Shown here: piece by piece, positions 9,819 through 18,422 of the stretch
Layout of the letters: every line of letters starts with the position of its first letter
Numbering within the stretch: the stretch's first letter is position 1
DNA from: Psychrobacter fulvigenes
Lineage (GTDB): Bacteria > Pseudomonadota > Gammaproteobacteria > Pseudomonadales > Moraxellaceae
Length of the DNA: 64,000 nt
Reading direction: 5' to 3'
Assembly: GCF_904846155.1 (NCBI RefSeq)
Contig: NZ_CAJGZP010000001.1
Location: forward strand, 744,001-808,000
Made by a program: the position numbers and the translations under genes
The notes under the pieces: model-generated
Seen by the model: only the letters and a program-made list of their open reading frames with translations
What the model was told of the DNA's origin: nothing
Databases searched by the model: none

Positions 9819-10034
9819 ATGTCACATACTTACCTGACAACCCAAGAGCTTTCTGAGCGTATCAAATACAATCCGCGCACTATCCGTAATGAGCTTAAGG
9901 ATAGCGTACTTATTGAGGGCATTCATTACATACGTCCTTTCGGTGGTCGCAAGATTTTATACGTTTGGGAAGAAATTGAAAAAGACATGCGCACTGGTAT
10001 CACCGGTAGCATCAACGCCATGGCATTGCAATAA
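9819..10034 (+). CDS. AlpA-type / excisionase-like HTH protein
   Basis: Protein of 71 residues starting with a MerR/AlpA-like winged helix (YLTTQELSERI, then NPRTIRNEL) and ending with a basic tail. Such proteins act as recombination directionality factors or activators of excision in tRNA-integrated islands. The ribosome site AAGGAA lies 9 bases before the ATG. The integrase gene follows after 8 bases, so the two are co-transcribed. The C-terminal residues 50-71 show no conserved pattern that I recognise. Excisionase function is inferred from position and fold. Confidence 0.75.
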   Translation: MSHTYLTTQELSERIKYNPRTIRNELKDSVLIEGIHYIRPFGGRKILYVWEEIEKDMRTGITGSINAMALQ

Positions 10035-10042
10035 GGAGAAAT

Positions 10043-11236
10043 ATGATGGCTAGCATTAGAAGCAGGTATAAAAAGCTTGTAGTTGATTTTCGCTATATGA
10101 GAATACGCTGTAGGGAGACGACAAACCTTGCAGACACACCTGAAAATCACAAGAAGCTTGAGAAATCTATTGAGAAAATGGAAGCGGAAATTACTTTAGG
10201 TACCTTCAATTATGCTAATTACTTTCCAAAAAGTGATAAAGCAGAAGAGATGATGGCATTAAACGATCGAAAGGAGTGTATTCAAACGGACGTCCCTTCC
10301 TTCAAGCAGTTCGCAACACTATGGTTTTCTGAAAAAGAAATTGAATGGCGCGATACTTACAAGCGCAAAATACAGGAGATTATTGATATGTATTTGCTTC
10401 CTGAGTTTGGTACTAAACCCATTCATCTCATAAAAAAGACAGATGTATTAGCCTTCCGTTCATCGCTCGGCAAAGTAACGTACGGAAAAGCTAACAAACA
10501 TCTGTCAGCGGCACGCATCAATTCTATAATGGTACCTTTAGGTATGATACTAAAAGAAGCCGCTAAACGCTATAAGTTTGATAACCCTTATTATGATATC
10601 AAGGCACTCAAACAGCCTAAAACTGATATTCAGCCTCTCACACTGGAGGAGGTTTGGACGTTTATTAATGGCGTGAGGGAGGATTATCGCCATTATTATC
10701 TGGTGCGATTTTTTACAGGTATGCGTACTAGTGAGATTGATGGGCTGACATGGGATAACGTTGATTTTAATCGTCGTGAAATTGTCATTAAGCAGGCGTT
10801 AGTCAAAGGCAAGATTGTTCCTCCTAAAACACAGGAGTCTTATCGTGCTATTCAGATGTCTCCATGGGTCTATGATGCGCTGAAAGAGCAAAAAGAAATC
10901 TCCTATAGTCGTTCGGATTATGTGTTTTGCTCACATACGGGTGAGCCATTGGATTATAACAATGTGAATAAGCGTATTTGGCATCCCACACTTAAAGTTT
11001 TACGGTTGAAGAAGCGTAACGCCTATCAAACACGCCATACGGCAGCGACTTTGTGGTTGGCGGCAGGTGAGAGTCCTGAGTGGATAGCCAGTCAAATGGG
11101 GCACTCAACGACTAAGATGTTATTTAACACTTATAGTCGCTATGTACCAAATATGACACGGCAGGATGGTAGCGCTTTTGAGGCGCTCGTAAATCGAAGC
11201 CAGATGGCTCAATTATCTACTGACAAGGAGACGTAA
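10043..11236 (+). CDS. Tyrosine integrase of the island
   Basis: Protein of 397 residues. The N-terminal arm-binding region is followed by a SAM-like core-binding domain (about 85-185) and the catalytic domain (about 195-370). Catalytic residues visible are Arg in FTGMRTSEIDGLTW, Arg-His in YQTRHTAATLWLAAGE, His in QMGHSTTKMLF and the Tyr nucleophile in TYSRYV. In box II the usual first His is Tyr, which is common in this subfamily. It sits right beside tRNA-Val and reads away from it. Full length, so likely active. The next small gene starts two bases after its stop. Confidence 0.93.
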   Translation: MMASIRSRYKKLVVDFRYMRIRCRETTNLADTPENHKKLEKSIEKMEAEITLGTFNYANYFPKSDKAEEMMALNDRKECIQTDVPSFKQFATLWFSEKEIEWRDTYKRKIQEIIDMYLLPEFGTKPIHLIKKTDVLAFRSSLGKVTYGKANKHLSAARINSIMVPLGMILKEAAKRYKFDNPYYDIKALKQPKTDIQPLTLEEVWTFINGVREDYRHYYLVRFFTGMRTSEIDGLTWDNVDFNRREIVIKQALVKGKIVPPKTQESYRAIQMSPWVYDALKEQKEISYSRSDYVFCSHTGEPLDYNNVNKRIWHPTLKVLRLKKRNAYQTRHTAATLWLAAGESPEWIASQMGHSTTKMLFNTYSRYVPNMTRQDGSAFEALVNRSQMAQLSTDKET

Positions 11237-11238
11237 AA

Positions 11239-11529
11239 ATGAAAATTATTGATTACGATAAGCTATTTGCCGAGTTTAAGCCTAATGGCTATGTCAGTGA
11301 GGATGCCCATACTATCGCTAATATGTTGATTTATGATTTGTGTATTCAACCTGGTTATAATCTAGCACGCTTTTTAGAAATCAAGCCTTGCTTTGATAAC
11401 CATATGGCAATACGTATATGGGTACAGAAGCGCTTGGATGCGAGTCTTGGATATTTGGTTGATGATATGTATGTTCAACTACAAAGCGAGATTTACGAGC
11501 TACTACCGCCGTCTGGTTATGGCTACTAA
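11239..11529 (+). CDS. Hypothetical protein downstream of integrase
   Basis: Protein of 96 residues that I do not recognise. It is acidic at the start (KIIDYDKLFAEF) and mostly helical, with no membrane segment, signal peptide or cysteine motif. The start has a strong ribosome site (AAGGAGA) inside the end of the integrase gene, so translation is probably coupled. It is followed after 13 bases by a zinc-ribbon gene with its own GAGGAGA site. Its position suggests a part in island maintenance or regulation, with no direct evidence. Confidence 0.6.
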   Translation: MKIIDYDKLFAEFKPNGYVSEDAHTIANMLIYDLCIQPGYNLARFLEIKPCFDNHMAIRIWVQKRLDASLGYLVDDMYVQLQSEIYELLPPSGYGY

Positions 11530-11542
11530 CGAGGAGAATATC

Positions 11543-11863
11543 ATGAGTGTTAACTTTGTGTTCGACTCAAGCCTAGATGATGTAGCAAAGCGTTTGTGCT
11601 ATCAGTATTGGTCATACGTATCACCCAATGACTATATCGCTCATCTAAAGATACTTTGCTACGATTACAATATAAGGTCTGATGAGTTGTTTGCTACGCT
11701 TGCAAAATGCCAGGTTTATTTGGGTGATATACATTGCGAGTATTGCGGTCGTCCTTATCAACTCGATGTGCCAGCAGATATCCCCCATGCAAGACAACAT
11801 AAATCTTGGTTTTGTGATGGATGCATCAGTTTTTCTGGGGGACAGCTTACGGTTAGTAGGTAG
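11543..11863 (+). CDS. Small zinc-ribbon protein
   Basis: Protein of 106 residues. The C-terminal half contains two cysteine pairs, CEYC near residue 67 and CDGC near residue 94, spaced as in a zinc ribbon. The N-terminal half is helical. I do not know the family. The start is fixed by a GAGGAGA ribosome site 6 bases upstream; a longer frame running back into the previous gene lacks one. It is the last gene of the integrase operon, ending just before a terminator and the CRISPR array. It could be a DNA- or RNA-binding accessory factor. Confidence 0.65.
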   Translation: MSVNFVFDSSLDDVAKRLCYQYWSYVSPNDYIAHLKILCYDYNIRSDELFATLAKCQVYLGDIHCEYCGRPYQLDVPADIPHARQHKSWFCDGCISFSGGQLTVSR

Positions 11864-11882
11864 GTATTTGATAATACTTGAT

Positions 11883-11912
11883 AACCAGATGGCCTAGGCT
11901 GTCTGGTTTTTT
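11883..11912 (+). terminator. Terminator of the integrase operon
   Basis: The stem AACCAGA / TCTGGTT closes around a loop containing CCTAGG and is followed by six Ts. It isolates the integrase operon from the CRISPR array, which is transcribed towards it from the other side. Confidence 0.75.
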
Positions 11913-11971
11913 ATTGTTTGTTATTTTTTTCTATGTCAAAAGCTTAGCGTTTAATCAGTCTTTTTGCGAGA

Positions 11972-13980
11972 CTTCTAAGTCACCTATGCGGTGAGGAAGC
12001 TAAGGCTGCTGAGTGGGGTGTTAAGCACGTTTTTCTAAGTCACCTATGCGGTGATGAAGCAGTCGTTAAAGCGCGGCCTTGCTCATCAGTTTTTCTAAGT
12101 CACCTATGCGGTGATGAAGGGGTGTGCTCTAACACTAGCTCGATAGTCTCATTTCTAAGTCACCTATGCGGTGATGAAGTCATGCCTTAATTGGTGTGGG
12201 CTTTTTTTGTGTTTCTAAGTCACCTATGCGGTGATGAAGCAAAGCTAGCGAAAAAACTAGGAATAACACAATTTCTAAGTCACCTATGCGGTGATGAAGC
12301 GGGGGCAAGATACGATAAATAGTTACACATATTTCTAAGTCACCTATGCGGTGATGAAGAAAGCGGAAAGTTTGCCCGTTTCTATGAGAAATTTCTAAGT
12401 CACCTATGCGGTGATGAAGGGCAAGTTGGCAAAGTGATGTTGGCGTTCGAGTTTCTAAGTCACCTATGCGGTGATGAAGACCCCACCGCTCATCATCGCA
12501 GACTAAGCTGCTTTCTAAGTCACCTATGCGGTGATGAAGAAAGCTATCTGAACGTATCGACCATTACACGCTTTCTAAGTCACCTATGCGGTGATGAAGA
12601 AGGGTCATAAATGCCACTAGATGCAGTGACATTTCTAAGTCACCTATGCGGTGATGAAGTTTGAACATTACATCAACATCACGCTTTACATTTTCTAAGT
12701 CACCTATGCGGTGATGAAGTTCCAAAGTGCATCGCAAGCTAAAGGTTTATTTTTCTAAGTCACCTATGCGGTGATGAAGGCGGCTGGTTGGTGCCGTCCA
12801 TAGTTGGTATTTTTCTAAGTCACCTATGCGGTGATGAAGATCGTTAATCGTGTTGAGCGTGTTTTGCGTTCTTTCTAAGTCACCTATGCGGTGATGAAGG
12901 AGAAAAGAATCACGAAACAGGATTTATAACATTTCTAAGTCACCTATGCGGTGATGAAGGAATACCTTATTAAGCAGTTAGCATTTCAGCATTTCTAAGT
13001 CACCTATGCGGTGATGAAGCGAAGTAGGGCAGCGAGTCCACTCTATCTAATTTTCTAAGTCACCTATGCGGTGATGAAGAACCGCTATAACTACTAGGCA
13101 AACTATCATAATTTCTAAGTCACCTATGCGGTGATGAAGCTATCATGTCAATGTCAGAGCACTGGCTGCATTTTCTAAGTCACCTATGCGGTGATGAAGG
13201 TGAGCTTGTCGCACTGTGCAAAGCAGCATAATTTCTAAGTCACCTATGCGGTGAGGAAGTGTAGGGATTCGGCTGTGTCGAGACCCGCACGTTTCTAAGT
13301 CACCTATGCGGTGAGGAAGCATCGGTGAATGGAAAGTACCATCTATTATGTTTTCTAAGTCACCTATGCGGTGAGGAAGCTGTCACAAGTAGTCTTGCCT
13401 GATGCGGGACTTTTCTAAGTCACCTATGCGGTGAGGAAGAGCTGACGTATAGCGAGGTTAAAGTCGTCGGTTTTCTAAGTCACCTATGCGGTGAGGAAGA
13501 ATAATCGCATGAGTACACTTAATGACATTAACTTTCTAAGTCACCTATGCGGTGATGAAGTCGTGCCGTCAAGACAATGAAGGCTTTTTATATTTCTAAG
13601 TCACCTATGCGGTGATGAAGATTGCTAAGAACAGGCAAGGACAGGTCGGCAATTTCTAAGTCACCTATGCGGTGATGAAGTTACTCGCTTAGTAATCGCT
13701 AATGAGGGTGCTTTTCTAAGTCACCTATGCGGTGATGAAGCATAATATCGGTGATGCCGGTCTAAACATCGATTTCTAAGTCACCTATGCGGTGATGAAG
13801 TTAGCGGCTGTCTGTATAAGATTATGATTAAATTTCTAAGTCACCTATGCGGTGATGAAGTGACTTTACTTGATGATCTTAGCTCTCAGATTTTTCTAAG
13901 TCACCTATGCGGTGATGAAGATGCTGAGCTGCTCATCACAGCTGGTGTGGACATTCTAAGTCACCTATGCGGTGATGAAG
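11972..13980 (-). CRISPR. Type I-F CRISPR array, 34 repeats and 33 spacers
   Basis: Repeats of 28 bases recur every 60 bases. On the minus (crRNA) strand each begins CTTCATCACC and ends GACTTAGAAA, with a TCACC/GGTGA hairpin as in type I-F. Spacers are 32 bases, except one of 33 at 13500-13532. The leader and cas6f lie on the high-coordinate side, so the newest spacers are near 13980. The oldest repeat (11972) has an altered edge. Five consecutive repeats from 13232 to 13499, and the oldest repeat, carry the same T-to-G change. All spacers appear distinct by eye. Their targets could not be searched. Confidence 0.98.
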
Positions 13981-14101
13981 AGGAATTATACCTCAAAAAA
14001 TTCAGTTACAACAAGGCGTGGAGAGTAAAACACCCTATTTTACCCTCCGTTTTTAACCCTATCGTAACTATTTGATTTTACTAAAAGTTTTTAAATATCT
14101 C
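13981..14101 (-). promoter_or_regulatory. CRISPR leader with promoter
   Basis: An AT-rich stretch lies between the first repeat and the cas terminator. On the minus strand TTGTTG (14009-14014) and TATAAT (13985-13990) are 18 bases apart. The -10 box ends four bases before the first repeat, so the transcript would begin inside that repeat. The promoter is predicted from consensus only. Confidence 0.6.
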
Positions 14102-14129
14102 AAAAAAAGGGTTTCTAAGCCCTTTTTTT
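14102..14129 (-). terminator. Terminator between cas6f and CRISPR leader
   Basis: A stem of AAAAAAGGG against CCCTTTTTT around a short loop has A and T runs on both sides, so it can stop transcription in either direction. It lies about 30 bases beyond the cas6f stop, separating cas transcription from the array. Confidence 0.7.
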
Positions 14130-14158
14130 GGGTAATTCGTCATTACCATTAAATTAGC

Positions 14159-14764
14159 TTACCAATGAGGTACAGTAACCTTATCTGCCACATTGTTAAT
14201 GCCATAACTATTAAACGACCCTTGAGTTTCGTTATCTGCCATTTCTTGAATGATAGATAATGCGTAGGGTTGATTGTTGCTGATGCTCCTTAAGTTGATA
14301 TAGGGATAGGGTTTATTATCCTGCTTATGTTTCGCGCAGTGTATCAGCGCCGTCTCCAGCGTAATGCCTTTATGCTCAGCGAATACTTCAGCTTGCTTGA
14401 GCACGTTTTTGTGACGGTAGCGCTTAACCACAACGTGCCCTTTGGATTTGTCACCAACCTCATTGATGCGCTTAACATGCACATAGTCGGTTAATCGCTC
14501 TAGCCATTTATCAAGATCTAAAGTTTCTAAATCCTGCTGACTGGGAGCAAAGACGCGAAGTTTTAGACCAAGCTTGGATGATTTTCCTTTTTTATCAAAA
14601 TGATAATCAGGGAAGCTAACACCGATAGATTCGATGCTGTGCTTGTTTTTCATCTCCGCTAATGCAATATGAAATTGGGTAAATAGCTTACTCCAAATGA
14701 AGTAAGGCGCAATCTCAGGGTCAGGGATGATGGTGATTTCTTGGAAATGGGTCATCTGACTCAT
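14159..14764 (-). CDS. cas6f: Cas6f (Csy4) crRNA endoribonuclease
   Basis: Protein of 201 residues, close to the usual length of Cas6f. This enzyme cuts the CRISPR transcript just below the repeat hairpin and stays bound to the 3' end of the crRNA. Matching features are the N-terminal ferredoxin-like start ITIIPDPEIAPYFIWSKLF, a His in SFPDYHF as catalytic candidate, and the basic RNA-binding region VVKRYRHKN. It is the last gene of the cas set, three bases after cas7f and next to the leader. An AAGGAG site precedes the ATG. Confidence 0.93.
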   Translation of the reverse strand: MSQMTHFQEITIIPDPEIAPYFIWSKLFTQFHIALAEMKNKHSIESIGVSFPDYHFDKKGKSSKLGLKLRVFAPSQQDLETLDLDKWLERLTDYVHVKRINEVGDKSKGHVVVKRYRHKNVLKQAEVFAEHKGITLETALIHCAKHKQDNKPYPYINLRSISNNQPYALSIIQEMADNETQGSFNSYGINNVADKVTVPHW

Positions 14765-14767
14765 AAG

Positions 14768-15778
14768 TTACTCCTTGCCGCTGGCACCGAATACGCCGCC
14801 ACGAATAAGTACGCCCATGACATAATGCTGCTGGTTTACGTCTGGCGATTCATCTTTTAATACCCAGTTATCAAACAGGCTGTAGAAGTCCATTTTATCT
14901 TTAGGTTGGCGAAACGCTGTACCCAAAGTCGTGACTGCACCATAAGGTTCGATAGCGATAGGGAACTCGGCTTCAGGATACCAGTCATCGATAGTGCGAA
15001 TGGCATTGCTGACTTTTTGAGAGTGCATGCCTGCTTTGCCATTAATCTCATACAAGATTTTACTTTTGCTCTTGCCCGTATCGAGTACCAGTTCTTGCGA
15101 GGGATAAACTTCTTGACCGTAACCCATTATGGCAGCGGCTTTGACGTATAAAATGATAAAAGCGTCACCATTTAAGCCATTTTCAATCAGCTTAGCCAAT
15201 TCATTGATTTTGCTATCGTCTGTATTGAAGTCTTTTAGTGAAATGGACTTTGCATCAAATTCGAAGTCGTGTTTAGTGCCATCAATATCACATTTAACAT
15301 TAACCTTAATGCTTTCAGCGCCTACACGATTGCGCCACAACCAGCGGGCATTGGCAATATTACTAGCGTAGCGACGAGCCAACTCATTAACGCCTTGGTT
15401 ATCCAAATAATCCTGTACCGTTGAGACTAAGGCCTGTTGATAATCTTGGTCGTTACAGACGCTAGGTTTACCGGTGAACGGCAACACCTTACAGCTCCAC
15501 GTTACAATCAGAGTATCATTGGTTTCATCTAATGAGGCTGAATCTACCGTTTGTAGATTGGCTTTTTGAATTTCGGCATCGAGCTTGGCAGGGTCTTTAG
15601 CAATGGCGCTTTTTTGACGGTTGCTAATCGTACCTCTGACAGATTTTTCGTTAATGGTTACAGGACTAATTTTAGCGTTAACAGTTTGGCTGTCTGTTTG
15701 TGCAAAGAAACCATCTGAGATATCAAGGTTACGCTCGAAGGCTAGGACGGATGCGGTTTTTAGGGCTGTTTTTGACAT
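14768..15778 (-). CDS. csy3: Cas7f (Csy3) Cascade backbone protein
   Basis: Protein of 336 residues from the start at 15778, chosen because GGAGAA lies four bases before that ATG; an upstream in-frame ATG adds only four residues. Cas7f forms the six-copy filament holding the crRNA spacer in the I-F surveillance complex. Typical stretches are the start TALKTASVLAFERNLDISDGFF, the central NARWLWRNR and the end HYVMGVLIRGGVFG. It overlaps nothing, lies three bases before cas6f and 68 bases after cas5f, and looks intact. Confidence 0.95.
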   Translation of the reverse strand: MSKTALKTASVLAFERNLDISDGFFAQTDSQTVNAKISPVTINEKSVRGTISNRQKSAIAKDPAKLDAEIQKANLQTVDSASLDETNDTLIVTWSCKVLPFTGKPSVCNDQDYQQALVSTVQDYLDNQGVNELARRYASNIANARWLWRNRVGAESIKVNVKCDIDGTKHDFEFDAKSISLKDFNTDDSKINELAKLIENGLNGDAFIILYVKAAAIMGYGQEVYPSQELVLDTGKSKSKILYEINGKAGMHSQKVSNAIRTIDDWYPEAEFPIAIEPYGAVTTLGTAFRQPKDKMDFYSLFDNWVLKDESPDVNQQHYVMGVLIRGGVFGASGKE

Positions 15779-15846
15779 GTGATTCTCCATAATAAAAAGG
15801 ATTAAAAAGTTAAATGGAACGGGTTATTGATTAGAACAAAGTAAAA

Positions 15847-16818
15847 TTAAAACTCTTCATTTTGGGTGACTAAATAAAGTGATTCATCGGCGTCATAGTG
15901 ATAGCGCCAAAACGCATTAGCGATATCATCGTTACCACCGACACTATTTAAACGCTGCGGATAGACCCACTTGCCAAGGCTGTAGATGGCTTCGACATAT
16001 TGGCTAGGATATTCTGGATTACGCACGTTTTGCATCATGCCAGCATCGTATAAATCAGAGATGCCTTGATAACCTATCGGCATAGGCACGAGCCAGCCAT
16101 GACCGCTTTTACGTGAGGTAGTTAGCCACTTTGTTTCGCCGTTTTTTTGGGTTTCAGGGATATGATGCAACGCACAAACATCTATCAAAGCATCTAAAGA
16201 CGTCGCGTCTGGATTGTCTGTTTGTACCTTATTGATAATCTCAGAAAAGTCTTCCTGCGCGTCCATCAACACAAAAGCAGGCAGTAACTGTGGAATGATG
16301 GAGCTGACGTCATCTTTATCAAAGAACTGCACCGGCTCAAACCTTGCCAAGCCGCGTACGCTACCACCAGCCATGCGCTGCTGTTGAAGCCACTGCTTGG
16401 TTTTCTGCATGGCATAATCTTGCTGCTCATGGCTTAAGGTATCTGTACCTAATATCTCGACCACAAAGGTCATCACCAATCGGCATTTGCCTTCTTCAAT
16501 TATAGAGGCGGTTTTGCCATCTTTTTTGATGGGATTGCGCGTTTGGTTAAAAGTGTAGTTGTTATAACTATTAGGACGATACATTTGTGGTTGGCAGTCG
16601 TGACAGGCAAGCAGTGCACCGCCTAAGCAGACATCAGAGAGCAGCTCATCATCTGCCATTTTTCGTGACATCGCATGAAAGCTACCCAAAAACCCAGTGA
16701 TAGCAGGGAAGCCATAAGTCAGCGGACTTGAGATAGTATTCGCTCCTTCAATGACGACCTTTTTAAACATCAAATAGCCAACCACACCAATACTATTGTC
16801 ATCATCTATGCGGCTCAT
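15847..16818 (-). CDS. csy2: Cas5f (Csy2) Cascade subunit
   Basis: Protein of 323 residues typical of Csy2, which with Cas8f caps the 5' handle of the crRNA. Recognisable stretches are YGFPAITGFLGSFHAMSRK near residue 35, the GSVRGLARFEPVQF segment near residue 155, and ARVWLVPMPIGYQGISDLY-like sequence near residue 250. The start overlaps the cas8f stop by four bases (ATGA), so translation is coupled. It appears intact. Confidence 0.94.
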   Translation of the reverse strand: MSRIDDDNSIGVVGYLMFKKVVIEGANTISSPLTYGFPAITGFLGSFHAMSRKMADDELLSDVCLGGALLACHDCQPQMYRPNSYNNYTFNQTRNPIKKDGKTASIIEEGKCRLVMTFVVEILGTDTLSHEQQDYAMQKTKQWLQQQRMAGGSVRGLARFEPVQFFDKDDVSSIIPQLLPAFVLMDAQEDFSEIINKVQTDNPDATSLDALIDVCALHHIPETQKNGETKWLTTSRKSGHGWLVPMPIGYQGISDLYDAGMMQNVRNPEYPSQYVEAIYSLGKWVYPQRLNSVGGNDDIANAFWRYHYDADESLYLVTQNEEF

Positions 16819-18194
16819 AAAAATACTCCTTTGCCTGCGCGCTCGTAGCGTTTTTTCATATCCTCAATCTCACGCTCCCATTCCAAATGCTCAGCATCAC
16901 CAAAATCGCTGGCTATTTGCTTAAATTCAGCTTGCATTAAGGTATTGAGCCAACGCGCAAAACGATGAATAATTTGACTATGCCAAGCGTCATCTTCTTC
17001 ACGTTCTGCTTTGAACTCAGCTTCACCATCAAGGTCGGCGCGTTTGGGGTCGAGCCAAAGCTTCTCAATGCGGTCAAGCTCATAGTCTTTTGACCAGCCA
17101 GCATGTAGGGTAGTGCGGATATCTTCTGCTGCGGCAAATATCTGATATAACACTTCATCGATAGCTCGTTTGCGCGCGTCTCTGACATCGACAATATTGC
17201 GCGTATCTTTAATGGACTTAAAAATATTTTGGATGGCTTCACGGGCGTTATATTCCATGCCAGTGCTAAAGATACTATTGGCAAATTTGGATAATTTAAA
17301 AGCGCGGTCTTGCTTGATGATTGGCGGCAGAGAGGAGAGGAGGTAATTACGGCCACCTTGTTTACTCATGAGCAGGCTGACGTTTTGCGGCTTAGTGCCA
17401 CCAAGCTGAACGGTTGCCAAATTATTCAAGCTCACATAAGGACGCTGTTCGGCAGCTTTCTTAAAGCGATTATCGCGTGCGGCTTTATTCTCATCAGAAA
17501 ATTTAAGATGATTGACGCGTTGGTAAACTTCATGGGTAAGTACAGAAGGATAAAGCGGGACGATATTAATATAATTAAGCTGCTCAATGTCGGTCTCTTC
17601 ATAAGCGTTGGTCACCCATAAGGTCTGTTTATTACGCTCATGAGTGACAGGCTCAATAATGTTGTTTTGTAGTGCCTCTTTAAAGGTCTGTTGGTAAGTA
17701 TTTGCAAGAGTCTGGTCACTGTTAAGTGAAGCAACAAAGTCAGTATTATCGTCTAGAATAAGATCACGAATTTTAGTTGTCTCATTTATTTCAAAATCGA
17801 AAAAAGCCGCAAGGGGCAGGGCAGCAGCATTACCATTAGCATCAATATAGCTACTATCTATTGAGTGCGTACCGACGATGGTTTCTGATAAATTATTTAT
17901 GACTTCAAAACTGACGTTATCGCCCTTGGCGTCAGGGTGTACCCCTTTTGAGATATGCGTACCAAAATTTAATTGCTTTGCCATGCGCGTTGCAGCGTCA
18001 GCAATCCAATTATTGACGCTATATTTATCTTTAGCATCTGCTAAGGTTTCTTTTAACTCTGAAGCCTTTTCATGCTCCTTACTTTCAACGGCTTTAGCGA
18101 GCTGCTTTTGCTCGGTTTCAGTTTTTTTGTCGTATTGGCTAGCAAGAAAGGCGTTGACCGCATTGCTTGCTAGCTCTGGGGGTATATCGTTCAT
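16815..18194 (-). CDS. csy1: Cas8f (Csy1) large Cascade subunit
   Basis: Protein of 459 residues from the ATG at 18194 (MNDIPPEL), which follows an AGGA site; an ATG three codons upstream is also possible. Cas8f recognises the PAM and recruits Cas2-3. Conserved family stretches include THISKGVHPDAKGDNV near residue 85, LGGTKPQNVSLLMSKQGGRNYLLSSLPP near residue 265, and the C-terminal helical bundle. Upstream a REPIN-like hairpin separates it from cas2-3, so cas8f-cas5f-cas7f-cas6f may have partly independent expression. Reading frame intact. Confidence 0.94.
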   Translation of the reverse strand: MNDIPPELASNAVNAFLASQYDKKTETEQKQLAKAVESKEHEKASELKETLADAKDKYSVNNWIADAATRMAKQLNFGTHISKGVHPDAKGDNVSFEVINNLSETIVGTHSIDSSYIDANGNAAALPLAAFFDFEINETTKIRDLILDDNTDFVASLNSDQTLANTYQQTFKEALQNNIIEPVTHERNKQTLWVTNAYEETDIEQLNYINIVPLYPSVLTHEVYQRVNHLKFSDENKAARDNRFKKAAEQRPYVSLNNLATVQLGGTKPQNVSLLMSKQGGRNYLLSSLPPIIKQDRAFKLSKFANSIFSTGMEYNAREAIQNIFKSIKDTRNIVDVRDARKRAIDEVLYQIFAAAEDIRTTLHAGWSKDYELDRIEKLWLDPKRADLDGEAEFKAEREEDDAWHSQIIHRFARWLNTLMQAEFKQIASDFGDAEHLEWEREIEDMKKRYERAGKGVFL

Positions 18195-18214
18195 AAACAA
18201 CATCCTAAATAGTT

Positions 18215-18284
18215 GTAGGCTGGGTTTTTAACCCAGCTTCGAAACTTTGCAAAAGCTAAATGCTGGGTTAAAAACCCAGCCTAC
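18215..18284. repeat. REPIN-like inverted repeat inside the cas operon
   Basis: Two perfectly complementary 23-base arms (18215-18237 and 18262-18284) are separated by 24 bases. Each arm is itself a small palindrome (GCTGGGTT facing AACCCAGC). This is the architecture of paired REP sequences. The element lies between the cas2-3 stop and the cas8f start and could form a strong hairpin in the cas mRNA. Confidence 0.8.
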
Positions 18285-18422
18285 GCCAAGAACGTTAGAT
18301 AGTTGAGAGTGCAGCCATTCAAATTGTTAGTCTGTGATGCTGTCTTTAGCTGAAGTATTTGTAATTATTAGCAAAAAATAAAAAGTATTTACTTAGAATC
18401 ATGCTTTTTCCATGCCAATAAC

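Noticed and set aside
11972..13980. Self-targeting spacers
   Set aside because: I looked for spacer-like matches to genes in this window and noticed none, but a proper search of all 33 spacers against the window, genome and phage databases was not possible, so nothing is claimed.
13824..14075. Frame of 83 codons with three SHLCGDE peptides
   Set aside because: It is the CRISPR repeat translated in frame; the repeated peptide comes from the repeat sequence. It crosses the leader and has no ribosome site.
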